A stretch of 64,000 nucleotides of DNA from contig JABSSW010000021.1 of assembly GCA_018902385.1 (NCBI GenBank), positions 496,001-560,000 of the forward strand, written 5' to 3'. Under the pieces are notes generated by a model. That model was not told the DNA's origin and did no database searches. It saw only the letters and a program-made list of their open reading frames with translations. The DNA is from Physcia stellaris. Taxonomy: Eukaryota; Ascomycota; Lecanoromycetes; Caliciales; Physciaceae. The position numbers and the translations under genes were made by a program. Shown here piece by piece: positions 47,501 to 56,986 of the stretch (the first letter of the stretch is position 1; every line of letters begins with the position of its first letter).

Positions 47501-48908
47501 ATCCTTTTAAACAAGGATTCTATCGCTACGCCTTCAAGGGCGCCAGCAATCCGCTGTGGGAAAGAACTGTATACTTCGAAGCGATACATGAAGAAACGGG
47601 TTTTAGTCCAGGTCTTAAATGATCAATAAGCCATCTACACGAAAGTTCAAGGTGGCCACACTACCGGACAATATATTCACCTCTCTCCCAAAGCCTGACG
47701 CAGCCCCAGCCGCGTCACATTTCTTGGAAGCAACGACTGGTTGCCCCTAAACCACACGATTACACATGCGAAAGAACCTTGTGGAAAGCATTTGTGGAAA
47801 CAGGCACGCAGAGGATGCACTCAACATTGAAAGCAACCGGTCGGACCTGACGTGGTTGAATCTTGAGCTGCGCGATGGCACTCCTCTGTCTGATAAGCAT
47901 GGCCTGATGCAGGAGGCCCGCCAAGTGGCCAAAGATTAGTAGCGACCGGGCGGTTGAAGAGAAGATTCATGATACCAGTGGAGACTTTTAGAATGGCACA
48001 CTCAGTGGTGGAATTGGCACTAGATCGGGTTAAACATGTCGGAAAGTATCAGGACATCCTCTGTCCGACGAAACTAGGCTATTCGTGAGTCTTGTGTATG
48101 TCTTCTCCTCCTTAAACTGCTCTTACAGAATGCAAGTCCGGCCTGGAACTATATCAAATTCTTCATACAAGATTTAGTGGCCATTTCCAAGTAAGTTTAT
48201 TGTAAAGCCAACAACTCAAGGCTATTCAAGCCGTAGGAGGTGGGTTGATCACTTATGATTCCGTGGGGCTTACTAGCCAACGAGCCAAGCGGTCTCGCTT
48301 TTGGAGCAAATACACGTAAACATAAGTCAAAGATTCTGGAGAGTATCATCAGCGTCAACGAGATAAAGACGATTAACATACGGGCGCTACTGGTTCCAAG
48401 ACATTACTTCTGTCTAGGGTTACAAAGCATCCTAATTGTCTCAAGCCCTATCACGTGGCTGTCACATGTTCATAGGCGTAGTACGGCAGGAGGCTAGGAG
48501 TAGATGTGCAAGTCGTGCATGGGGGCTTGACTCTATTAAAGCAAGCGAGAATTCTAGCTACGGGCCAGAGACGAAAGCTTTGACCACGGCTGAGCTGCAC
48601 TGAAACGCTGTACAGCTCTACAGAATATTTCGGAATCGAGCTACTTGACTCGTGATGTCTGGTCTAGCCCCATTCAACATGCCACCGTATCCAGGCGATC
48701 GTCGACTACGATTGCTTCTTGCCAGACCTTCGGCATTTCGCGACGAGTCACTCTAAAAGTGTGCTTTGGGCCTCCAGCTTCCACGAAACAACAACATGTG
48801 TATGAGTGAGGGTTTGAGGAAAGCTCATAGGCTTCACGAGATCATTGTACGGCTCAATCCATTTCTCATGTGAGGTTTTGTGCGTGTTGAACTATGATTG
48901 TGTATAGA
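44560..48908. other. About 4.3 kb without a supported gene
   Basis: Starts with the promoter of the defensin-like gene. The rest has normal composition with short frames (for example 46,197–46,493 plus and 46,765–47,125 minus) but no family match. At 47,520–47,940 short protein-like segments occur in different frames, which may be a decayed gene. Nothing more can be said by reading. Confidence 0.35.
44681..44688 (-). promoter_or_regulatory. TATA box of the defensin-like gene
   Basis: TATAAAGA on the minus strand, about 125 bp before the ATG at 44559. Confidence 0.5.
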
Positions 48909-50036
48909 TCACCTCGGGGAAAGCATCAGACTGCATACCTCATCAAGTCCTCGAGCTCCAGCCCCCGACTCGAACCACAGATGTGGCTCTATCGCCTCGA
49001 CCTCCATGAGCAGAAAGTGGCCATCCTTCATGATCCCATCGATCCTCGCATAAACCAGCTTAGCCCGGACACTCCCATCCCTGAGGATTTTAGGTGGAAA
49101 TTTCTTTCTAAGATGGGCCATGATACCATGTCCAGTTTCAAGGGCAGCCTTAGGTACGTCGTTCTTCGCTATCTCTTTCACCGAACCTCCGAATTCTCCT
49201 TGACATCTGAACTCCCCAGACTGCGGCGTCTTCAGAATGGTATGAACATACTCGTCATTTATGAAAATCAGCGAATATTCTCCGTCCGAGATGGTTTTTT
49301 GATACTCTTGTAGAATAAGGTCACCATCCATTCCTTGGCTTAGGGCTGTCTCGAGAAAATCCAGATCATTGGATGATGGCGACCGAGGATTCTCAAGCCA
49401 GTGAGTCATCTTTGCGGAGCCTGAAATAGCGGGCTTTAAGACCTGGGGGCGTGAACCTGCTATCGAGCCGATGTGCGCCAAGAGAGATGATATATTGTAT
49501 TGACGCAAATCCAGAAAAGCTGTCTGCGGGATGCCAAATCCGGCCTTAGCGAGACCTAGTAGGTAGTGCTTGTCCGTGTTCCAGAGTGCAACCTCTGGGT
49601 CGTTCATGATGTGAATATCAGGCTTGAGCTTTTGCGCGGGAATCAGAGTATTTCGCAAGAAGTTGGGAAATTCGATGGGGTGATTGTGGTAGTTATTACA
49701 CCATAAGAAAGAGACCACGTCGTACTGTGAAACGGTGTAACCGTTCATGCTGGGGTCCCGCCAGCAGAGTATGTCGACGTCTCCGCCGCGGTCCTTGACT
49801 ATGGAAGGAAGCATCCAATTCTGGTAGTAGGGCCATTCAGGTCGGATACTCTTTGGATCTTGGGTTACCAGGAACAGGATTCTTGGTCGGGAGGCTCCTG
49901 ACCTGAAAATAAGCGATACTAGATTGCCCATCTTTTCAAGGCAATTGAATCTGCGAGGCTCGGGGAGGATTACGCAATAGATGGTCTTCTTGACCTTTAT
50001 ATTCTTTGCTAGCACCAGAGGTGAAACCCTTTCCAA
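48909..50036 (-). CDS. ATP-grasp-fold ligase-like protein, 375 aa
   Basis: Single exon. The N-terminus has RILFLVTQDPKSIRPEWPYY and 'D-V-D-I-L-C-W-R-D', typical of a preATP-grasp domain; a second ATG at about residue 36 (MGNLVSLIF) is an alternative start. The middle has IHIMNDPEVALWNTDKHYLL and 'V-L-K-P-A-I-S-G-S-A', the ATP-binding lysine strand. LILQEYQKTISDGEYSLIFI follows, and the end has KLVYARIDGIMKDGHFLLME–VEAIEPHLWFE: the D and E metal-binding residues of the ATP-grasp fold ('Y-A-R-x-D…L-M-E-x-E…E-P'). The closest known groups are bacterial glutathione-synthetase/RimK- and DcsG-like ligases, which join a carboxylate to an amine or thiol with ATP. The substrate is unknown. No intron and a mostly bacterial family suggest horizontal gain, an inference only. 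Confidence 0.82.
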   Translation of the reverse strand: MERVSPLVLAKNIKVKKTIYCVILPEPRRFNCLEKMGNLVSLIFRSGASRPRILFLVTQDPKSIRPEWPYYQNWMLPSIVKDRGGDVDILCWRDPSMNGYTVSQYDVVSFLWCNNYHNHPIEFPNFLRNTLIPAQKLKPDIHIMNDPEVALWNTDKHYLLGLAKAGFGIPQTAFLDLRQYNISSLLAHIGSIAGSRPQVLKPAISGSAKMTHWLENPRSPSSNDLDFLETALSQGMDGDLILQEYQKTISDGEYSLIFINDEYVHTILKTPQSGEFRCQGEFGGSVKEIAKNDVPKAALETGHGIMAHLRKKFPPKILRDGSVRAKLVYARIDGIMKDGHFLLMEVEAIEPHLWFESGAGARGLDEVCSLMLSPR

Positions 50037-51193
50037 AAGAGGGTCACAGTCGGACTAGACACGCATCACCATTAAGGAAACGATAAATCACTATCTCTCC
50101 ACACACGTCAGCTGAATCTCTCATGAAAATCAGATGCTAATATCATATCCGCGCAGTATATTAGTCAAGCTATGTCTTCCAGATCCGGACGAACGCCGGC
50201 GAAATCTTCCCATCAGGCCCTATTTGATCTACGCTATTACGATCGAGAACATGATCTATTTTCCCTTATTTCGCTAGAGTCGCGAAGATCGCGCGAATTG
50301 GGTTCTGTTACTGCTCAGGGTTTCAGCAGAAGAAGAGAAAAATGACATCCTTCTCTCAGCTTGACCTTCATGGAAGACGTTTTATGGTTTGTCAGTTGAA
50401 GGTGCGTTGTTGCTGCATAGAACGCTCTCGAACCAGTATTGACGATACTGCAGACGCTCATTGGACCAAGGTGTGACACCACCTCGCTTAGATATGCAGT
50501 GTGCGCTTGAAGATAGCCGAGCTAAGTACCTTTCCAGCCAGCCAACCTGTCAGTCTCACACCCTCCGCTTCTGTACTGTCTATCATCCAGTTTTTGTATA
50601 ACAGTCGCCCAGCGCCATGGGACTCCTGTCGATGATGATACACAGTACTGGGCAATCGTCAATGACGAGGCCAATTGCAAGGACAAGAACGCGGTCTGCC
50701 GCGATCCGGCAATTGTTCGGACTGTACGACCAACCTGTCAGTGCATCTTCGCCGCACATCATCCGATGCAACTAGTGGACTAGTACACACATGTAAATCG
50801 CTCGCTAGTCTCATCAGTCGATGGTTAATGGCCGAGTATTCTCGTACGCTTTCTTGTTTACTGCTTTCAATGAGCGCCAAACGCTATACTAAACATCTTA
50901 GGGTGCACTTTATCTTTGTCTACTAATATGCCGGCCAATGAAGCACCGAACGCGGCAAGGCTGGACATCGACACCACGATGAAGATTATAATAGAAGAGC
51001 TATTCCAAATTAGACAGGTCGTGAGTTAGTGAAATGCGAAGCGTCTTCTCTCTAGTTTTTTTTCTCGATTATATCTCAATGGCCGCCCAGATTTTCTTCA
51101 GGGCATCTTGCCTCGCTCCAGAAACAATCCGCGAAACAGCTGCAAACGAGAGGTCATTTTGGCTGAACAGTGCCTTGACATCCGCTATCGTGG
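50037..51193. other. Divergent intergenic region between the ATP-grasp gene and the P450 gene
   Basis: No gene supported. It must hold the promoters of both neighbours; no clear motif seen. Confidence 0.45.
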
Positions 51194-53224
51194 ATGAAAA
51201 GTGCATTATCCCCTTCAATGGCGATGACTATCCCCTCGTTGAATGGCAAAGCTACCTTGACTTTGTTTACTGGTCGATGGCTTCTCCTTACAACATCTTT
51301 GCTGCTAGCTTCGTTCCTCTTCTTAGTGTTCGCTTTGATCATCTACAATGCCCACTTCCACCCCTATGCACGATATCCAGGCCCTTTTTGGGCTCGGGTC
51401 TCACCACTATATGCATTGCTCCACGCTTACCGGGGTGATCTGCATCTGGATGTGACTCGGTGTCACACTGTATATGGTCAGTACTGAGTTCCCAGGTCTC
51501 CCATATTACGTATACTTACAGATAGCTCGAAAGGCTCTGTCGTGCGGTACTCCCCAAACCGACTGGTTTTCAACACGCCCACGGCCCTCAGAGGTAAGCC
51601 AAACCCAGCTACCAAGTCAATCTTTACCAACAGACATATAGATATCTACGGCCGAGGACGCAACACCCAGAAGTCCCAAGGATATGCTCCGCATCCTTAT
51701 TTTCCGGCAGTCTACAATACCCACAACTGTATTGACAAAGAGATGCATGGGCGTAAACGACGTATCGTAAGCCAAGGATTCGCTCCCTCAACTATACTCG
51801 CGTCCGAACCCATGATCCTTGGCCATGTGCGCAACTTATGCGCCGCATTGCTGGGTGAACCGGATGCTTCGCGACCTTTTGATGGTCATCAGTGGTCAGT
51901 TCCCAAAGACATGGGGTCTTGGAGTGAGTGACATGTACTCTCCAGGATTATGATAATGATTTTCTGACCCAGGTCTTCTCTAGCAAATTACTTCACTCTC
52001 GATGTCATCTCGGACCTTACCTACGGCCAACCTTTCGACCTCATCAAGAAGCCAGGCCTACGGTGGCTAGTCAACGCGATAGGGGCTGGCAATCGACGAA
52101 TCTATTTACGCTTTGCCTTTCCAACTCTCTTCAACGTCAAGCCAACCAGATGGTACAGTCCAGATAAATGGATTTTCCCGGAGATGGCTTGCGAGCGGAG
52201 CCAGTTCCTTGAGATCTCGAACAAGTACTCCAGGGAACGCAAGGAGGCAAACGGCGCGATGAGCAAGCGGAACGATATAATGTCAGCTCTGCTCGCAGCT
52301 CGTGATCCCAAGACAGGGGACAAGCTTACTGATAGCGAGGTCTGGGGCGAGGCGCATCTGATGATTGCCGCAGGTATATACTAAGCATTGCGCCCAGAAT
52401 CCTCGAATGCAAGCTGACCACCGTTTCAAGGAGGAGATACTACCTCCACTGCGCTAGCGTCCGTTCTCTTCTACCTTTCCCGCAACAAGACGGCATACGA
52501 CACCCTAGCACAGGAGATTCGCACCACCTTCCCCAGCGCTACTTCCATCCGCCAAGGCACCCTCCTCAACTCCTGCCACTACCTCCGCGCCTGCCTGGAA
52601 GAAGCAATGCGCCTCGCCCCTCCAGCACCAGGAGCGCTGTGGCGAGAAGTCTGCGCCGGCGGAGCGACTATCGACGGCAAGCACATCCCAGCAGGCTACG
52701 ACGTGGCCGTGTGCCTGTACGCCATCCACCACAACCCAGCCCACTTCCCGGACCCATACGCGTTCAAACCAGAGCGCTTCCTCAGCCACACTCCCCCCTC
52801 TGCACCCAGCGGCGGGCACGATTATTTCTCTCGTCCTCCCACCACGAGCGGCACGCCTTCCACAGCGCTGTCGCCCGCCACCCTGTCTCCGAACGCGGTT
52901 CACCCAACCCCTCTCCCCGGAACGACCCCCATAGCGCTTACGCCCGGGGGAACAGAGCAGCCCGCCGCCTTCGCGCCCTTTCTGCTGGGGCCCAGGAGCT
53001 GTCTTGCGAAGCCGCTAGCGTATCTGGAGATGAGCCTCGCGCTGGCGATGATCTTGTGGATGATGGATTTTGAGGCTGTGGATGGGAGGGGGGAGGGGAG
53101 GCCGGGTTCGGGCGTCATGGGCAGGGAGAGGAGGGAGGAGTTTCAGATTGTGGATATGTTTAGTAGCTCCAAGGAGGGGCCGGTGTTGAGGTTTCGGGGG
53201 AGGGAGGGGGTGCGGGGTTGGTAG
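51194..53224 (+). CDS. Cytochrome P450 (5 exons, 606 aa)
   Basis: Exons 51194–51476, 51522–51593, 51642–51923, 51984–52373, 52431–53224; introns 45–60 bp, GT–AG. A second in-frame ATG is at 51218. The N-terminus has a membrane anchor (about residues 27–50: WLLLTTSLLLASFLFLVFAL), then PYARYPGPFWARVSPLYALL. Next are VRYSPNRLVFNTPTALRD-type substrate-recognition text, an I-helix AGGDTTS across the exon 4/5 junction, the K-helix E-x-x-R (EEAMRL), the 'F-K-P-E-R-F' segment, and heme-binding FLLGPRSCLAKP (F-x-x-G-x-R-x-C-x-A; cysteine is the heme ligand). It is an ER-bound monooxygenase. An unusual Pro/Ser/Thr-rich insert of about 45 residues lies between PERF and the heme loop. No cluster partners are next to it, so the substrate is unknown. 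Confidence 0.92.
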
Positions 53225-54732
53225 GCGATGGGGAGGGGTGGTGTAGAGTTGTTGGGGGAGGGTTGCGGGGGATTGAGATGGTGGGGGAGGTTGGGTTGTT
53301 GGTTGAGGATGGTTACGTCGATGCAATTTCTCTGTACTTCATTGTTAGCTTTTTTACTTCTGGCCCCCAGTAAGTCGTTCGTTGCCAGTGAAAGATATAT
53401 ACGGGGACTTTGATGCTTTCTTGCAACCGCGATTCCGCGGTTCAGCTAAGTGTCAAAAGTGTTTCTTTTTGAAAGGTTCGAGTCCGGTTTAATCTGGAAC
53501 TTACCGTCAAGGTCCTACTATGTATACCATAGAGAGAGCGGTCGACCCTGAAACTCTCTCCCAATCAAGAAGGAACGGAGAGCAAAAAAGGAATAGGTAT
53601 CCACCATTCTAGATACCGCTTGCAGTCAAGGTGGCACTTCAGATTCCGCCCGTTACAGGTTCCCGGCAGCGGAGCGGTCTAGGCGCGATCCCGGGCCTTG
53701 CCCCAGCCAAGTAACACCTAGAACCGCATACCCCATCAGTAATGCAGTCTTCTCCCCACCACTCCCACCAATCACCTCGTCCACTCTCCAAACCATCACA
53801 ATCTCCACCCCGCCCCCCGAATTCAATTCCCAACCACAAAGACCACAACCCCTCAATAACCTCTGCACTGGTGTATCCACTCCCTCTACTAACTTTATCG
53901 GAGGTATAGGTCCGCTTCCAGGGGTGATAGATTTCATGTCCCCGGTATTAATGCCTTCGCACTGTGTTTTGCTGATATGATGCTCGATTGCACTTTTGGT
54001 GGTGGCTTTGTGGTCTTTTTGGCGGGTGATGGTTTTGGGGGATGGGGGTTGGAGGTTTGGGATGCGGGAGATGGGGTTGGCGTTTTAGATTGGTGCTTTG
54101 GAGATAGGTCCGGAAATTGGAGGTAGGGCTGGGCAGGAAGTATCTGATAATAAGGTTTACACGGAGAGAAGGCCGTTGAGTTGGTGCGCTAGGTCCGATA
54201 TCTGAAGCATTCTCCATCCAAGTTTTGACCAGATACACGATGCATTCGCTTGGCTTTCAAGAATAGTGGTGTGTTTCCGTCTTGCATGACGGTGAGAAAG
54301 GTCATCGTTTGCCGTTTAGAAGGTGCGATCACATTGTCCAACAGAGTAGGAAGTCAAGGAGTACATGTAGCAAACGCCTTATATAGTGACCATCTTTTAA
54401 TAAAAGACTCGTCATCATCACGCCTCGGTCAAAGAGATTGTATATCGTGTACGAGTCGATGTGCCTTAGTCTCCGGCCACCCCTAACAAAAGTGGGTTGA
54501 AATATTCAAAAAACTATCACGACTGAGGATTTGCTTCAATCGCTTTCAAATTTTTCAGTCATGTAATTAAGATATTGAAGTATCTTTGTGAGTTTTTTTC
54601 TGAATAATAGAAAAGTGCGTCACTGTTTCAATTATTGCGTTGAAGTGAAGAAATATCGTTCAAAGGCTGTTACGATTTTCTAGGCGAGGTGGCCGAAGAC
54701 TGCCTCTACATCAGTGCAAGAGCATCAGTGGC
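53225..54732. other. Intergenic, no supported gene
   Basis: A perfect tRNA-like B box (GGTTCGAGTCC near 53,475) lacks a matching stem and is not called. Short minus frames at 53,639–54,238 are low-complexity and match nothing. Confidence 0.4.
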
Positions 54733-55882
54733 TCACTTATCAAACCCAGTCGCAAACAACGCGATCTCCAACTTCAAAGCAGTTCGGAACAGCGTTCTCC
54801 ATGCCCCCATTCCACTTCTTGTACCGGTGTCGATGCCATCCTTCCACACCGCCTCATTGGCATTTAGAAACGCTGGTTCTCGTCAGTATGTAATTTGTCT
54901 GCTCTACATGCTGGCACAGTAACGAACCTGTGAGATTGTTGGCGTAGGATGGGTCGCTGTTTGGTTGGATCCAGGTCTTGTAGAATATGGTGTCTGCGAG
55001 AACCAGATCAGTATTCGGTGTCCACGAATTCGGATTAGTAAGGTATCCTACCATTCCTAGTTAACGGGTCGTGCAGTAGCTTTTGAGCGAGAAGTGTCCA
55101 TCCCTAGCTCTCTGTTAGCATTTTACTACAGGAGAAGAAAACTCCCGCCTAGGATAAGCTCATACGTAAATGCAAGGAATACTCAGAATATGCAGATTAT
55201 ACCAATCCTGCTGCGACGCCGCATTCTGCAGTACATTCCCATACGCCAGCTCCGCGACGCTGCGGTTCTCTTCTGCCAGATCCGTAGCTTTACCATGTAG
55301 GTCCGTGACGTAGGATTGGCTAGCGCTGATAGCGTACCCGGCGTCGCTGAGTACGGATTTGGCTTCTCGCTGAAGCGTGTTTAGGTCACCTGCGGGGATG
55401 GAGATGAGACGGTGGGATTTGTATTTGACGTAGTCTTCGAGGAAGAAATAGTCTTGCTAGGTGCATTGTCAGGTCGTTCGTTCAGCAGGGTAGGAGGGGG
55501 AAAGGCAAATGCTGACAACGGAGTATTTGCGGTACAGCGGAAGGCAGACTTCGTCGCTGCTGCGAGCGCAGGTCGTACAGAAATTGTTGTTGAGGAATTG
55601 ATTGACGAGATCTCGGTTTGAAGGGTCGTTCCAGAGGCTATCAACGACGGCGGAACTAAGGACCGATCAGTCACCGGAGGGCGGCAAATTGGGGCATTGA
55701 GATGATGCGTACGAGTCTACCCGCTTTCTCAACTGGTTCTGGAAATCCTCTTCAGATGCGCCTCGAGCTGGGTCAAGAGTGTCTGTATTCATGTTTGCAA
55801 TAGCGACTTGAATCCGCGCTGGTGCAGCGTAGAAAGGAACCGGGAGGGCGGAAGCCATAGTGCTGAAGGAAGCCAAGGCCAT
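54733..55882 (-). CDS. TenA/THI-4-like (heme-oxygenase-fold) protein (6 exons, about 286 aa)
   Basis: Exons on the minus strand: 55882–55713, 55655–55520, 55456–55166, 55103–55052, 54993–54928, 54878–54733; introns 49–63 bp. All junctions restore the frame; the second intron has a weak donor (GTTGTC). The helical core has VDSLWNDPSNRDLVNQFLNN (exon 2), a QDYFFLEDYVKYKSHRLISI segment at the exon 3 start (the TenA 'Q-D-Y-x-Y-L' helix), GWTLLAQKLL in exon 4, FYKTWIQPNSDPSYANNL in exon 5 (the TenA 'Y-x-x-W-I…Y-S-D' motif). Family members hydrolyse or salvage thiamin pyrimidines or act as pyrroloquinoline-type enzymes; many fungal relatives are uncharacterised. The N-terminal 56 residues are not part of the fold. 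The last exon could continue via a GTGAGC donor. Confidence 0.75.
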
Positions 55883-56683
55883 CTTGATATACTGGATAGC
55901 TTTTCGACGTGAGGATAGGTTTTGGGCATATGGGGCTTTTAAGTACTCAGGTTCAGCCGGAACCCCACAAGGCGCAATGCAGTGCAACCACACCTGTGAA
56001 TGTGCGTCACGATCGCCAAGGAATAACTGGACGGCGACCCGAATGGCGGCTTATAGACTGCTCGATTATTGGGCTGACAACATCCATTCAGGAAACCAGA
56101 CGCGAGCATCTTGACAAGAAAACCCGAGCATGAAGCCCAACGCAGATGTGCCTGCACACTATTCCAAATCAGTCGCTCGTAAGCACCGGTCATCTCAGAC
56201 ACGAGGAATGTGACTTTGTTCTGAACCAATGTCTGATGCCCGGTTCTCCGTCAATCCAGTTCTAAATAAGCTTACCACCTCCCGAGTCATTGTCTTGTGG
56301 ATGATGGGAGACACAATTTGGCGATAGCTTCTCAGCTGATTTCTATGCCAATCAGCCGAAAGCGTTACCAAGTCGTGTGCACTAAGTCCCTTGCTCGAAT
56401 TCTTGCTGCGGCCGCTAGCAAGTCCTCTCCACCTAGTCTAGCCTGCTGTGGTTGAAATGACAGCCACAGACAGCCAAAGTAAGACCCCAGCGTGAACATC
56501 GCTTCGAAAGCCAACATCTGATTCGAAAATTGATAAAGGTGTCAGATCCGACTTCATCGTTTGCACGGCATGCAAGAGGAGGGTTGCATGTGGCAAAATG
56601 CTGATATAGTGGTGTATGTTAAGATTTGGTAGATATTGTTGATATTTCGAGATTTGAAATTCTAGCAGCGCTCGCGTTATTCC
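55883..56683. other. Intergenic, no supported gene
   Basis: Upstream region of the TenA-like gene and 3' flank of the HET gene. No gene seen. Confidence 0.4.
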
Positions 56684-56986
56684 CTAGAAGAAGAACGAAA
56701 GAATGATCCTCGTGAAGATTACCGTCACATACATATTCACCAGTTCCTGCATCGGAAACAGAGGCAGCCAATATAGCGTGACAACCGCCACTCCTGACCA
56801 ATCTTTGGCTTGGAAGCTAAGAAAGAAACGAAAAGAGCACCACCATTTCATCAAAGTCCTGAAAGGAATCGGTGGTTCCCAGTTCGATAGCTTCCAAAAC
56901 CATTTCCATCGTCCGTTAGGGTCCCAATCTGGCTCGTATGTTGCCATCCATGCTCGGTGCACGAACGCATTAACAGCCCTCTCCAT
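56684..56986 (-). other. Possible true C-terminal segment of the HET protein, in another frame
   Basis: Frame of about 100 codons overlapping the end of the HET frame. It has W/R/F-rich text (WDPNGRWKWFWKLSNWE) and a hydrophobic stretch with a probable membrane helix near its end. No acceptable intron joins the two frames by eye (only a ~36-bp GT–AG candidate), so a −1 or +1 frameshift in the window or a sequence error is possible. Confidence 0.35.

Noticed and set aside
48894-49313. 139-codon plus frame
   Set aside because: Antisense shadow of the ATP-grasp gene.
51034-51438. 134-codon plus frame before the P450
   Set aside because: Overlaps exon 1 of the P450 in another frame; no family character.
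53430-53500. Perfect tRNA B box GGTTCGAGTCC
   Set aside because: The T stem does not pair and no matching acceptor stem exists.
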